A stretch of 64,000 bases of DNA from Leptothrix cholodnii SP-6 (GCF_000019785.1 NC_010524.1:682001-746000); one strand, 5' to 3'; shown: positions 36,666-45,904, counted from the first letter of the stretch. Notes: generated by a model from the sequence alone, not told the origin. Program-made: numbers and translations.

Positions 36666-37571
36666 TCAGGCGGGAAACACGCCCGTGGAGAGGTAGCGAT
36701 CGCCGCGGTCGCAGACGACGAACACGATGGTGGCGTTCTCGACCGTGCGGGCGATCTGCAGCGCGACCCAGCAGGCGCCGGCGGCCGAGATGCCGGCGAA
36801 CAGGCCTTCTTCGCGCGCCATGCGGCGCGCCATGTCTTCGGCGTCGGCCTGGCTGACCAGCACCAGATCGTCGACGCCGCTGGGGTCGTAGATCTTGGGC
36901 AGATAGGCCTCGGGCCACTTGCGGATGCCGGGAATGCGCGAGCCTTCGGCCGGTTGTGCGCCGACGATGCGGATCGCCCGGTTCTTTTCCTTCAGGAAGC
37001 GCGACACGCCGGTGATGGTGCCGGTGGTGCCCATCGCGCTGACGAAGTGGGTGATCCGGCCGGCGGTGTCGTCCCAGATCTCGGGACCGGTGGTCTCGTA
37101 GTGGATGCGCGGGTTGTCGGCGTTGGCGAACTGGTCGAGCACCACGCCCTTGCCCTCGCGCTGCATCTGCTCGGACAGGTCGCGCGCGTATTCCATGCCG
37201 CCGGCCTTGGGCGTGAGGATCAGTTCGGCGCCGAAGGCCTTCATGGTCTGGGCGCGTTCGATCGACAGGTCCTCCGGCATGATCAGCACCATCCGGTAGC
37301 CCTTGATGGCCGCGGCCATCGCCAGCGCGATGCCGGTGTTGCCCGAGGTGGCCTCGATCAGCGTGTCGCCGGGCTTGATGTCGCCGCGCTCCTCGGCGCG
37401 CCGGATCATGCTGATGGCGGGCCGGTCCTTCACGGAACCGGCCGGGTTGTTGCCCTCGAGCTTGCCCAGGATGACGTTGCCGCGTGCGGCCATGTCGGCG
37501 CCGGGCAGGCGTTGCAGTCGCACCAGTGGCGTGTGGCCAATGACGTCTTCGATGGTCTGATACTCGCTCAT
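36666..37571 (-). CDS. cysM: Cysteine synthase B (O-acetylserine sulfhydrylase)
   Basis: 301 residues from the ATG at 37571, which has a strong GGAGGT Shine-Dalgarno. PLP lysine lies in LEGNNPAGSVKDRPA and the phosphate-binding/substrate loop in IEATSGNTGIALA; GTTGTITGVSRFLKE forms the PLP phosphate cup. The CysM-type features (EGNNPAGSVKDR, short C-terminus) distinguish it from CysK. It makes cysteine from O-acetylserine and sulfide, and CysM enzymes also accept thiosulfate. It stands alone, with tRNA-Leu divergent upstream. Confidence 0.92.
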   Translation of the reverse strand: MSEYQTIEDVIGHTPLVRLQRLPGADMAARGNVILGKLEGNNPAGSVKDRPAISMIRRAEERGDIKPGDTLIEATSGNTGIALAMAAAIKGYRMVLIMPEDLSIERAQTMKAFGAELILTPKAGGMEYARDLSEQMQREGKGVVLDQFANADNPRIHYETTGPEIWDDTAGRITHFVSAMGTTGTITGVSRFLKEKNRAIRIVGAQPAEGSRIPGIRKWPEAYLPKIYDPSGVDDLVLVSQADAEDMARRMAREEGLFAGISAAGACWVALQIARTVENATIVFVVCDRGDRYLSTGVFPA

Positions 37572-37694
37572 GACACCTCCTGCAGGAATTGTCGCAGCAA
37601 GCCTGGGCACGCGCGCCGCGCCGCAGGGCGCTCGGCAATGGCTTCCTCACGGTGCATGCCATAATCGCCGCCGCTGCCAGACAGCGCCCATCCT

Positions 37695-37779
37695 GCCGGA
37701 GTGGCGAAATCGGTAGACGCAGGGGACTCAAAATCCCCCGCCGCAAGGCGTGCCGGTTCGAGTCCGGCCTCCGGCACCA
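37695..37779 (+). tRNA. tRNA-Leu(CAA)
   Basis: The acceptor stem GCCGGAG pairs with CTCCGGC, followed by an encoded ACCA end. The anticodon loop CTCAAAA between GGGGA and TCCCC gives anticodon CAA (codon UUG). A long variable arm and the GGTTCGAGTCC T-arm are as expected for tRNA-Leu. Confidence 0.96.
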
Positions 37780-37851
37780 AAGTCCAGGCACCGCCTTCTG
37801 CATCCACCGCGGGTGCCGCGCGTTGCTCACGACGATCTTCTGCTCCCCCAC

Positions 37852-38454
37852 ATGCCCCAGCTTCCTCCCGTCACCAAGGCGCTGATGCTGATCTGCACAG
37901 CGATGTTCTGTGTCCAGCTGCTGTTCGGGTCGTGGCTGGAGGGCCTGTTCGCGTTGTGGCCGCTCGGCAGCGGGCTGTTCATGCCCTGGCAGCCGCTGAC
38001 CCATGCCTTCCTGCATGGCGACCCGCTGCACCTGTTCTTCAACATGTTCGGCCTGTGGATGTTCGGCTCCGAGATCGAGATGATCTGGGGCCGCAAGCGC
38101 TACTGGCATTTCCTGCTCGCCAGTGCCGTGGCCGGTGCGGTGGCGCAGATGCTGGTGTCGCTGCTCGGCATTCCGATGGGGCCGACCGTCGGTGCTTCGG
38201 GTGCGCTGTACGGCCTGCTGCTGGCCTTCGGGATGATGTTTCCCGAGCGCATCATCATGCCGCTGTTCCCGCCGATCCCGATGAAGGCGAAGATCTTCGT
38301 CGTGGTGTTCGGCGGCATCGCGCTGCTGTCGGGCATCTTCAGCCCGACCGGGGGTGTCGCCCACTTCGCCCACCTCGGCGGCATGCTCGGCGGCTGGCTG
38401 ATGATCCGCTACTGGCGCGGTCAGGCGCCGTTCCCCTCGCGCCGCCGGCGCTGA
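37852..38454 (+). CDS. Rhomboid-family intramembrane serine protease
   Basis: 200 residues from the ATG at 37852. Six hydrophobic segments are visible. The catalytic serine is in GASGALYG (Ser116) and the catalytic histidine in AHFAHLGG (probably His174). The HLFFNMFGLWMFG motif (His60, Asn64) stabilises the oxyanion. It is close to the minimal six-helix rhomboid core. Rhomboids cleave transmembrane substrates within the inner membrane; the substrate here is unknown. A degenerate HtrA-like protein is encoded 75 bp downstream on the same strand. Confidence 0.88.
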   Translation: MPQLPPVTKALMLICTAMFCVQLLFGSWLEGLFALWPLGSGLFMPWQPLTHAFLHGDPLHLFFNMFGLWMFGSEIEMIWGRKRYWHFLLASAVAGAVAQMLVSLLGIPMGPTVGASGALYGLLLAFGMMFPERIIMPLFPPIPMKAKIFVVVFGGIALLSGIFSPTGGVAHFAHLGGMLGGWLMIRYWRGQAPFPSRRRR

Positions 38455-38529
38455 CCCGAATACCCCCTCGCCTGCAGGGGGTTGACGAGAAGTCCATGCT
38501 GGGCCTTCAGACCTTCGCAGGGATGTGCC

Positions 38530-39684
38530 ATGAGGCTGTACTTCTCCTTCGGGCCGATGTTGCGGTTCTTGCGTGTGCTGCATCAGTGGCAATGGTCGTG
38601 GCCTGTCGTCTGGCCATGGCTGGCCGTGGTGGTGCTGTCGCTGGTTTCGGCGGTGTGGACGCCCGCCTCGGCCGCTTCGCTGGGCATCGGTGTCGACCGC
38701 GGCGCCGATGACCGCGAGGCCATCGGCCGCGCGCTGCAGCGTGCCAGCGATGCCTCGATCGGACTGGTCGTCCGCGCCGTCGAAGGCGCTTCATCGGCCG
38801 AGACGCTGGGTGACGTCCGCAAGGGTTCGGGCGTGGTCATCAGCGCCGACGGCGTCGTGCTGACCATCGGCTACCTGATCCTCGAGGCCGAACAGATCGA
38901 CCTGGTGCTCGACGACGGCCGCCTGGTGCCGGCGCGCGCGCTGGCCTACGACCTTGCCACCGGCTTCGGACTGGTGCAGGCGCTGGTGCCGCTGCCGGTT
39001 CCGTCGGTGCCGCTGGGCGATTCGGCCCAGGTCGGCGCCGACGAGACGCTGATGTTCGTCAGCGGCGGTCAGGGTGGCGCGGTGAGCCCGGCGCGTCTGC
39101 TGGCGCGCAGCCGGTTTGCCGGCTATTGGGAATACCTGATCGACGGCGCCCTGTTCACGGCCCCGGCGCGGCGCGATCACAGCGGTGCGGGCCTGTACAA
39201 CCGCCGCGGCGAACTGGTCGGCATCGGTTCGCTGGCGCTGCCCGATGCCCGTGCCAGCGTGCGTCAACCGGGCGCCTGGCTGCATCCGGTCGATGACGAG
39301 GTGGGCCGGATCCCCGGCAACATGTTCGTGCCGATCGATCTGCTCAAGCCGATCCTGGGTGAATTGCGCAGCCAGGGCCGTTCCCAGGCCAGCCGCCGGG
39401 CGTGGCTGGGGCTGAACTGCAGCGAGGCCGATGGCCGCGTCACGGTGTTGCGGGTCAGTCGCGACAGCCCGGCGCAGGCGGCCGGCCTGGAGCCGGGCGA
39501 CCGCATCCTGCGGCTCGACGGCGTGGCGATCGACGACCTGGCGGGCTTCTACCAGCACCTCTGGGAGGACGGCGACCCCGAGCGCGAGATCCACCTCGAG
39601 ATCACGCGCGCCGGCCAGCCGCGCGATCTGCTGCTGCGTGCCGTCGATCGGTCCGTCACGCTCAAGCGCGCCCGCGGCATCTGA
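38530..39684 (+). CDS. HtrA/DegP-like protein with lost catalytic residues, plus PDZ domain
   Basis: 384 residues from the ATG at 38530. An N-terminal hydrophobic segment (PVVWPWLAVVVLSLVSAVWTPASA) should anchor or export it. The trypsin-like core is recognisable from GSGVVISADGVVLTIGYLILEAEQIDLVLDDGRLVPA through GLYNRRGELVGIGS. The catalytic His is replaced (Tyr115 in LTIGYLI, where relatives have TNNHV) and the Asp is replaced (Gly145 in DLATGFGLVQ, where relatives have TDLAV). Only the serine-like position (DHSGAG, Ser218) remains. A C-terminal PDZ domain follows (WLGLNCSEADGRVTVLRVSRDSPAQAAGLEPGDRILRLDG). This is probably a periplasmic pseudoprotease or binding protein. Confidence 0.75.
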   Translation: MRLYFSFGPMLRFLRVLHQWQWSWPVVWPWLAVVVLSLVSAVWTPASAASLGIGVDRGADDREAIGRALQRASDASIGLVVRAVEGASSAETLGDVRKGSGVVISADGVVLTIGYLILEAEQIDLVLDDGRLVPARALAYDLATGFGLVQALVPLPVPSVPLGDSAQVGADETLMFVSGGQGGAVSPARLLARSRFAGYWEYLIDGALFTAPARRDHSGAGLYNRRGELVGIGSLALPDARASVRQPGAWLHPVDDEVGRIPGNMFVPIDLLKPILGELRSQGRSQASRRAWLGLNCSEADGRVTVLRVSRDSPAQAAGLEPGDRILRLDGVAIDDLAGFYQHLWEDGDPEREIHLEITRAGQPRDLLLRAVDRSVTLKRARGI

Positions 39685-39704
39685 GGTCCGCGTCCGAGGC
39701 GGCG

Positions 39705-40673
39705 TCAGACCAGCAGGCCGGTCCGGACGTGCGGGTGCCGCAGGTGCACCCGCAGTTCGTTGAGCAGGCGGGCGTTGTCCAGGCGCCTGGATTCGCTCAT
39801 GAAGCTCAGCAGCATCGGGCCGAGTTCCCGCTGCGCGTCGGTGCGGCTGATGCGGCGCGGGCGTGGCAGTCCGCACAGGTCGGCCGCGAGGTCGAAGTAG
39901 TCGCCCATCCGCAGGTCGCTCGTGTCGCTGGCGTGATAGGCCCGCAGCGGCCGGCCGCGCATCAGCGCAGCCAGGCAGATGCGCGCCAGGTCGTCGGCGT
40001 GGATGTGGTTGGTGTAGACGTCGTCCTCGCTGCGCAGCACCGGCGTGCCACGCTGCAGGCGCTCGCGCGGATGGCCGCCGGGGCGGTCGCCGGCGTAGAT
40101 GCCGGGGATGCGCAGGATGCTGGCTGCCACACCCTGGCGGCGCGCCCAGCGGCGGATCTGCTGTTCGGCGTCGACCCGGCGACGTGCCCGCGCAGTGGCC
40201 GGCGCGGTCGGCCGGGTTTCATCGAAACGCGCGCCCGCGGCATCGCCGTAGACCCCGCTGGTGCTGGCGTAGACCAGTCGTCGAACGTTCCCGCCCATCG
40301 CCCAGGCGTGCAGCAGGGCACGGGTGCGGGTGTCGTGCTCGCCCGCGCCGGGTGGCGGGGCCAGGTGCAGCACCCAGCCCGACAGCGCAGACAGCCGGCG
40401 CAGGCTGGCGGCGTCATCGAGGTCGCCGAGCAGCGGTGTGACGCCGAGCGCGCGCAGCGCCGGCAGGCGCTCGGCTTGCGAGGTGAGGGCGCGCACCCGC
40501 AGGCGGCCGCCGAGGGCGCGCACCACGCGCTGGCCGACGTCGCCGCAGCCGATGATCAGCAGGCGCGACCGCCTGAACGGCCGGGGTGGTGTCGCGGCCG
40601 GGGCGCGGGCGGCGTCCAGCTTGGTCCGCGATCGACGGGCTGCGGCGCGCTGGCGCCGGGTTGCAAGGGTCAT
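39705..40673 (-). CDS. NAD-dependent epimerase/dehydratase-like protein (YeeZ type)
   Basis: 322 residues; the first ~35 are basic and may be an over-extension of the true start. The Rossmann motif LLIIGCGDVGQRVVRAL lies at ~38-54, followed by an acidic-strand GDLDD and a YASTSGVYGDAAG stretch equivalent to the catalytic Ser/Tyr region of extended SDR enzymes. The C-terminal part (DDVYTNHIHADDLARICLAAL) also matches the family. The YeeZ-type relatives have no well established substrate. It lies alone between the HtrA-like gene and the divergent ferredoxin reductase gene. Confidence 0.75.
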   Translation of the reverse strand: MTLATRRQRAAARRSRTKLDAARAPAATPPRPFRRSRLLIIGCGDVGQRVVRALGGRLRVRALTSQAERLPALRALGVTPLLGDLDDAASLRRLSALSGWVLHLAPPPGAGEHDTRTRALLHAWAMGGNVRRLVYASTSGVYGDAAGARFDETRPTAPATARARRRVDAEQQIRRWARRQGVAASILRIPGIYAGDRPGGHPRERLQRGTPVLRSEDDVYTNHIHADDLARICLAALMRGRPLRAYHASDTSDLRMGDYFDLAADLCGLPRPRRISRTDAQRELGPMLLSFMSESRRLDNARLLNELRVHLRHPHVRTGLLV

Positions 40674-40756
40674 GTGGGGATGCGGTCGATGCCGCCCGAG
40701 CGCGGCGAGGGCACAATTCCGGCTGTTTTGCCTGGAGAGGGCGAGAGGATAACGAG

Positions 40757-41788
40757 ATGAATCTGAGCGTGACCGTACAACCGGCCGGACGCAGCTTCGA
40801 GGTGATGCGTGACGAGACGATGCTGGGGGCGGCGATCCGTCAGGGCGTCGGCCTGCCTTATGGCTGCAAGGATGGCGCCTGCAGTTCCTGCAAGAGTCGC
40901 CTGATCGAGGGCCGCGTGATCCACGGCGCCCACCAGCTCAAGGCGCTGAGCGTGGCCGAAGAGGAGGCCGGTTTCATCCTGACCTGCTGCGCCACGCCGC
41001 AGACCGATTGCGTGATCGAGCAGCGCCAGGTCGCGGCGGCGGGCCAGTTCTCGATCCTGAAGATGCCGGTGCGGGTGTCATCGATCGAGCGGCCGGCGCC
41101 CGACGTGGCCTTGCTGCGGCTTCAGCTGCCGGCCAATCAGGCTTTCCGGTATCACGCCGGGCAGTACGTCGAGTTCATCTTGCGCGACGGCGTGCGGCGC
41201 AGCTATTCGATGGCCAATGCGCCCGAGCTGGTGCAGGGCAGCATCGAACTGCACATCCGCCACATGCCGGGCGGGCGCTTCACCGACCATGTCTTCGGGG
41301 CGATGAAGGAAAAGGAGATCCTGCGCATCGAAGGGCCGTACGGCAGCTTCTTCCTGCGCGAGGACAGCGACAAGCCGATCGTGCTGCTGGCGTCGGGCAC
41401 CGGTTTCGCGCCGATCAAGGCGCTGATCGAACACATGCGCGCACGCGGCATCGTGCGGCCGACCCGGCTCTATTGGGGTTGCCGCAGCCGCGCCGACCTC
41501 TATCTGCACAACTGGGCCGAACAGGCTGCCGGCGAGTTGCCTTGGCTGAGCTACGAGCCGGTGCTGTCGCAGCCGCGTGCCGACGATGGCTGGTGCGGTC
41601 GGACCGGACTGGTGCATCACGCGGTGCTGGCGGATCTGCCGGACCTGCGCGGTCATCAGGTCTATGCCTGCGGCGCGCCGATCATGGTCGAGTCGGCCCG
41701 TTGCGATTTCGTGGCCCAGGCCGGCCTGCCCGACGAGGAGTTCTACGCCGACGCCTTCACCAGCGAAGCCGACAAGCACGTCAGCTGA
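40757..41788 (+). CDS. 2Fe-2S ferredoxin / FAD reductase (CDP-6-deoxy-glucoseen reductase-like)
   Basis: 343 residues. The N-terminal plant-type ferredoxin domain has cysteines in LPYGCKDGACSSCKSRL (Cys37, Cys42, Cys45) and LTCCATP (Cys77 or 78). The FNR-like domain has the FAD motif RRSYSMANAPE and GGRFTDHVF, and the NAD(P) part has ASGTGFAPIKALIEHM and the terminal CGAPIMVESARCDF. Such proteins pass electrons from NAD(P)H to an acceptor. They are often named after AscD/E3 of the ascarylose pathway, but relatives in betaproteobacteria are generally stand-alone flavin or oxygenase reductases. No deoxysugar partner is adjacent. Confidence 0.85.
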   Translation: MNLSVTVQPAGRSFEVMRDETMLGAAIRQGVGLPYGCKDGACSSCKSRLIEGRVIHGAHQLKALSVAEEEAGFILTCCATPQTDCVIEQRQVAAAGQFSILKMPVRVSSIERPAPDVALLRLQLPANQAFRYHAGQYVEFILRDGVRRSYSMANAPELVQGSIELHIRHMPGGRFTDHVFGAMKEKEILRIEGPYGSFFLREDSDKPIVLLASGTGFAPIKALIEHMRARGIVRPTRLYWGCRSRADLYLHNWAEQAAGELPWLSYEPVLSQPRADDGWCGRTGLVHHAVLADLPDLRGHQVYACGAPIMVESARCDFVAQAGLPDEEFYADAFTSEADKHVS

Positions 41789-41810
41789 ACACGAGTGGCC
41801 CAGACGCAAG

Positions 41811-41833
41811 AAGGGCCCGCAATGCGGGCCCTT
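41811..41833. terminator. Bidirectional hairpin terminator between reductase gene and rpsT
   Basis: Perfect 10-bp arms AAGGGCCCGC and GCGGGCCCTT surround a 3-base loop, located between two convergent genes. T-tracts are weak on both sides. Confidence 0.7.
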
Positions 41834-41857
41834 CGAGGCGTCCACCCGGAATATCTG

Positions 41858-42160
41858 TCAGGCCGCGACAGCCAAGGCTTTGACCTTGGCAGACAGGCGG
41901 CTCTTCAGACGGCTGGCCTTGTTCTTGTGGAAGATGCCCTTGTCGGCGATCGAGTCGATCACGCTTTGGGCAGACTTGAAGGTGTCGCTGGCTTTGGCCT
42001 TGTCGCCAGTGGCAACGGCCTTCAGCACACCCTTGACGGCGGTGCGGAACTTCGAGCGCAGCGCGGTGTTGGCGGCGTTGAGCTTGACGTCCTGGCGGGC
42101 GCGCTTGCGGCCCGACGCAATGCGAACCGTCTTTTTCTTGGCTTTGGAAGCGGTGGCCAT
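41858..42160 (-). CDS. rpsT: 30S ribosomal protein S20
   Basis: 100 residues, highly basic, with the S20 pattern [23 protein letters not shown] at the N-terminus and [20 protein letters not shown] at the C-terminus. S20 binds 16S rRNA early in 30S assembly. A good sigma-70 promoter lies 30-60 bp upstream. The gene is divergent from murJ, a conserved arrangement in related bacteria. Confidence 0.95.
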   Translation of the reverse strand: MATASKAKKKTVRIASGRKRARQDVKLNAANTALRSKFRTAVKGVLKAVATGDKAKASDTFKSAQSVIDSIADKGIFHKNKASRLKSRLSAKVKALAVAA

Positions 42161-42190
42161 AGTGTCTTAAGTCCGGGTGGGAAGCCCGAA

Positions 42191-42219
42191 AGTATAGCAC
42201 TGCTCAACCCGGTACTCAA
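42191..42219 (-). promoter_or_regulatory. Sigma-70 promoter of rpsT
   Basis: On the minus strand a -35 element TTGAGT (42214-42219) is separated by exactly 17 bp from a -10 element TATACT (42191-42196), about 30 bp before the rpsT start codon. Confidence 0.65.
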
Positions 42220-42315
42220 ACACTTCAAGTCGGGGCCCGACGGCGACCGGCCCGGATCCGATCCCGGGCACCGGATAATCGACGGTTTTTGCTGTCGGGC
42301 CCATGGCCCCGAGCC

Positions 42316-43878
42316 ATGAACCTGCTGCGCGCCGCCTCACTTGTTTCTGCCTGGACGCTGGCATCGCGTATCACCGGGCTGGTGCGCGAGCAGCTGATCG
42401 CCGCGGCCTTCGGCGCCAGCAGCGCGACCGACGCCTACCAGGTCGCCTTCCGCATCCCCAACCTGCTGCGCCGGCTGTTTGCCGAGGGTGCGTTCTCGCA
42501 GGCTTTCGTGCCGATCCTGGCCGCCAGCCGCGCCAGGCAGGGCGACGAAGCCACCTCGCGCCTGATCGACGCCGTCGCCACCGTGCTGCTGTGGGTGCTG
42601 CTGCTGGTCTGCCTGCTGGGCGTGCTGGGCGCGCCGGTGCTGGTGTGGCTGATGGCGTCGGGCCTGCCCGAGCAGGGCCAGGCCGACGCCGTCACGATGA
42701 CGCGCTGGATGTTCCCGTACATCGGTTGCATGTCGCTGGTGGCGCTGTCGGCCGGCATCCTCAACACCTGGAGGCGTTTTGCCGTGCCGGCCGCCACGCC
42801 GGTGCTGCTGAACCTGAGCGTGATTGGCGCGGCCTGGTGGCTGGCGCCGGTGTTCGAGCGCCAGGGCTGGCCGCCGATCCGATCGCTGGCGGTGGGCGTG
42901 ATGATCGGCGGCCTGCTGCAGCTGGCGCTGCAGGTGCCGGCGCTGCTGCGCATCGGCGTGTTCCCGCGGGTGGGCCTGACGCCTGCGCGTTTTCGTGCGG
43001 CCTGGGCGCACGATGGCGTGCACCACATCCTGCGGCAGATGGCGCCGGCGCTGCTGGGCGTGTCGGTGGCGCAGCTGTCGCTGCTGATCAATACGCAGAT
43101 CGCCTCGCATCTGCAACCCGGCTCGGTCTCGTGGCTGACCTATGCCGATCGCCTGATGGAGTTCCCGACCGCGCTGCTCGGTGTCGCGCTCGGCGTGGTG
43201 CTGCTGCCGCAGCTGTCGGCGGCGCAGGCCTCGGGCGAGTCCGAACGCTATTCGGCGCTGCTCGACTGGGGCCTGCGCCTGGTGGTGCTGCTGGCGCTGC
43301 CGTGCGCGGTGGCCTTGCTGGTGTTTCCGCAGCCGCTGGTGGCGGTGCTGTATCACTACGGCCAGTTCAAGCCGACCGACGTGAACCAGACCGTGATCGC
43401 GCTGATGGGCTACGGCGCCGGGTTGCTCGGGCTGGTGGCGATCAAGGTGCTGGCGCCGGGTTTCTACGCGCGCCAGGACATCCGCACGCCGGTGCGCATC
43501 GCCATCACCGTGCTGGTGCTGACGCAGCTGATGAACCTGGCGCTGGTGCCGCTGCTCGGGCATGCCGGGCTGGCCCTGTCGATCGGGCTGGCCGCGCTGG
43601 TCAATGCCACCTGGCTGCTGATCGGGCTGCGCCGGCGCGGCAGCTATCGGCCGTCGGCCGAGTGGCGGGGTTTCCTGCTGCGCATCGGCCTGGCCTGCGG
43701 CGTGATGGGTGTCGGCCTGGCCTGGGCCGCCCGCGCCATCGACTGGATCGGGCTCGGTGCATCGCCGGGTCTGCGGGTGCTGTGGCTGGCCGGCGTGCTG
43801 GTGGCCGCGGCGCTGGCCTACTTCGGATCGCTGCTGCTGGCGGGGGTTCAGTTGCGCCAGTTCGCGCGTCGACATTGA
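42316..43878 (+). CDS. murJ: Lipid II flippase MurJ
   Basis: 520 residues from the ATG at 42316 (MNLLRAASLVSAWTLASRITGLVREQLIAAAFGASSATDAYQVAFRIPNLLRRLFAEGAFSQAFVP), the classical MurJ/MviN N-terminus with the essential Arg/Asp residues. About fourteen membrane helices follow. It flips lipid-linked peptidoglycan precursor across the inner membrane. Length is normal. Confidence 0.95.
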   Translation: MNLLRAASLVSAWTLASRITGLVREQLIAAAFGASSATDAYQVAFRIPNLLRRLFAEGAFSQAFVPILAASRARQGDEATSRLIDAVATVLLWVLLLVCLLGVLGAPVLVWLMASGLPEQGQADAVTMTRWMFPYIGCMSLVALSAGILNTWRRFAVPAATPVLLNLSVIGAAWWLAPVFERQGWPPIRSLAVGVMIGGLLQLALQVPALLRIGVFPRVGLTPARFRAAWAHDGVHHILRQMAPALLGVSVAQLSLLINTQIASHLQPGSVSWLTYADRLMEFPTALLGVALGVVLLPQLSAAQASGESERYSALLDWGLRLVVLLALPCAVALLVFPQPLVAVLYHYGQFKPTDVNQTVIALMGYGAGLLGLVAIKVLAPGFYARQDIRTPVRIAITVLVLTQLMNLALVPLLGHAGLALSIGLAALVNATWLLIGLRRRGSYRPSAEWRGFLLRIGLACGVMGVGLAWAARAIDWIGLGASPGLRVLWLAGVLVAAALAYFGSLLLAGVQLRQFARRH

Positions 43879-43899
43879 GGCTCTCGATACACTGGCACG

Positions 43900-44772
43900 A
43901 TGCTCTGGACCGCGCCCACCCCGCTCGACTACTTCGCCTCGCTGGTCGCCGATGACGACCACTTCGCGTTGACCGAAGCGGCCGTCGCCCTGGCGCAGGA
44001 CGACCACCCCGAGCTCGACACCCAGTCCGTGCTGGCCACCCTCGACGCCCACGCGCAGGCCGTGCGGCAGCGCTTCGAGACGCCCGCCGGCGAGCTGCAC
44101 AAGCTGCGCAAGCTGCACCACTACCTGTATGTCGACCTCGCGCTGGCGGGCAACGTCAACGACTTCTACAGCCCGGCCAACAGCCACCTGCACGAGGTGC
44201 TGCGCACCCGCCGCGGCATCCCGATCTCGCTGGCGGTGATCTACCTCGAGCTGGCTGGCCAGCTCGGCCTCGAGGCCCACGGGCTGTCGTTCCCGGGGCA
44301 CTTCCTGATCAAGCTGCGGCTGCCGCTGGGCGATGCGGTGATCGATCCGCTCAACGGCACCTCGCTGTCGCGCCAGGAGCTCGAAGACCGGCTCGAGCCC
44401 TATCTGCGGCGCGGCCGCGACTGGGGCGTCGAAGGGGCGGGCGCGCCGGCCGACCTGCTGGCGCCGTTCCTGGTGCCGGCCAGCCCGCGCGAGATCATCT
44501 CGCGCATGCTGCGCAACCTCGAGGCCGTGCACCGCAGCAACGACGACCTGCCGCGCATGCTGCAGGTCCAGCAGCGCCTGGTGGTGCTGCAGCCCGACGA
44601 GTGGGATTGGCGCCGCGACCGTGGCCTGACGCTGGCCAAGCTCGGCCAGACCGAGGCTGCGATCGCCGACCTGGCGCTCTATCTGCGCCACGCCCGCACC
44701 CTCGATGACCGCGCCCGTGTCGCTGCCCAGCTGGAGGCCTTGCGCGAGGCCGGTCCACCGCGTTGGCATTGA
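43900..44772 (+). CDS. SirB1-family transglutaminase-like/TPR protein
   Basis: 290 residues. The central part (FYSPANSHLHEVLRTRRGIPISLAVIYLELAGQLGLEAHGLSFPGHFLIKL) is the SirB1 transglutaminase-like domain, in which the usual Cys is replaced by Ser (GIPISLAVIY). The C-terminal ~70 residues are TPR-like (LPRMLQVQQRLVVLQPDEWDWRRDRGLTLAKLGQTEAAIADLALYL). Members are widespread in proteobacteria, and no biochemical function is established. It lies 21 bp after murJ. Confidence 0.8.
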   Translation: MLWTAPTPLDYFASLVADDDHFALTEAAVALAQDDHPELDTQSVLATLDAHAQAVRQRFETPAGELHKLRKLHHYLYVDLALAGNVNDFYSPANSHLHEVLRTRRGIPISLAVIYLELAGQLGLEAHGLSFPGHFLIKLRLPLGDAVIDPLNGTSLSRQELEDRLEPYLRRGRDWGVEGAGAPADLLAPFLVPASPREIISRMLRNLEAVHRSNDDLPRMLQVQQRLVVLQPDEWDWRRDRGLTLAKLGQTEAAIADLALYLRHARTLDDRARVAAQLEALREAGPPRWH

Positions 44773-44836
44773 AACGGCGTGCGCAACCTGAACCGATGCG
44801 GGATTTCCTAGAATCCCGTTCTTTTGTCGCGCATCC

Positions 44837-45898
44837 ATGACCCTCACGCTTGCACAACGCTTTGCCCTGGCCTGGGTGGCCCTGGCGGCGCTGTTGCTGG
44901 CCGTGCTGTGGCTGCTGGCGCCCGTGCTGACGCCGTTCGTGACCGCCGCCGTGCTGGCCTACGCGCTCGAGCCGGCGGTCGAGCGGCTGGTCCGCCTGCG
45001 TGTGCCGCGCCTGCTGGCGGTGGTGCTGGTGGTGCTGGCGGCGATCATGGTGGCCCTGAGCGTGCTGCTGCTGATCGTGCCGATCCTGTCGCAGGAGCTG
45101 CCGTTGCTGCGTGAGCAGATCCCCGTGCTGGCCGCGCGCCTGAACGACACCGTGGTGCCGTGGCTGCGCGGCTACGGCATCCGCGTGAGCCTCGACATCG
45201 GCAGCATCAAGACGTTCGTCGTCAAGTACCTCAGCGCCAACGTCGACGACTGGCTGGCCACGGTCGTCAGCTCGGCGCGCATCGGCGGCAGCTTCGTGCT
45301 GGCGCTGATCGGCAACGCCGTGCTGGTGCCGGTGGTGCTGTTCTACCTGCTGGCCGACTGGTCGCACCTGATCGAGCGGCTGCGCAGTCTGGTGCCGCAG
45401 CGCCACGCCGCGGCGATCCACGGCTTCATGAGCGAGTGCGACGAGGTGCTGGGTCAGTACCTGCGCGGCCAGCTGCTGGTGATGCTGGTGCTGGCGATCT
45501 ACTACACCGTCGCGCTGTCGCTGGCCGGCTTCGACCTGGCCTTGCCGGTGGGCGTGTTCACCGGCCTGGGCATCTTCGTGCCCTACCTCGGCTTCGGCCT
45601 CGGCGCGCTGCTCGCCACGCTGGCCGGGGCCTTGCAGTTCGCCAGCGTCTACGGCCTGCTGGCGGTGCTGCTGATCTACGGGGTCGGCCAGCTGATCGAG
45701 AGCTTCTACCTCACGCCCCGCCTGGTGGGCGAGCGCATCGGCCTGCACCCGATCGCGGTGATCTTCGCGCTGCTCGCCTTCGGCCACCTGTTCGGCTTCG
45801 TCGGCGTGCTGATCGCCCTGCCGGCCGGTGCGCTCGCGCTGGTGGCCTTGCGGCGCCTGCGCAGCGCCTACCTCGACAGCCCGCTGTTCCTGCGCTGA
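44837..45898 (+). CDS. AI-2E family (PerM-like) membrane transporter
   Basis: 353 residues with about seven to eight membrane helices, in the family order: a double N-terminal helix, a long soluble loop (residues ~60-150) and a C-terminal helical block with GLGIFVPYLGFGLGALLATLAGAL and GVGQLIESFYLTPRLVGERIGLHPIAVIFALLAFGHLFGFVGVLIALPAGA. The TqsA/YdgG member exports autoinducer-2, but many members have other roles, so the substrate is unknown. It is followed directly by hda, a neighbour pairing typical of betaproteobacteria. Confidence 0.88.
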   Translation: MTLTLAQRFALAWVALAALLLAVLWLLAPVLTPFVTAAVLAYALEPAVERLVRLRVPRLLAVVLVVLAAIMVALSVLLLIVPILSQELPLLREQIPVLAARLNDTVVPWLRGYGIRVSLDIGSIKTFVVKYLSANVDDWLATVVSSARIGGSFVLALIGNAVLVPVVLFYLLADWSHLIERLRSLVPQRHAAAIHGFMSECDEVLGQYLRGQLLVMLVLAIYYTVALSLAGFDLALPVGVFTGLGIFVPYLGFGLGALLATLAGALQFASVYGLLAVLLIYGVGQLIESFYLTPRLVGERIGLHPIAVIFALLAFGHLFGFVGVLIALPAGALALVALRRLRSAYLDSPLFLR

Positions 45899-45904
45899 CC
45901 CATC

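Noticed and set aside
40757..41788. Deoxysugar biosynthesis role for the glucoseen-reductase-like gene in the polysaccharide locus
   Set aside because: It is more than 20 kb away from the locus with no dehydratase partner; relatives are generic electron-transfer reductases.
42337..44847. Minus-strand 836-codon open frame opposite murJ and the SirB1 gene
   Set aside because: Low-complexity Gln/Arg/His-rich translation spanning two real genes on the other strand.
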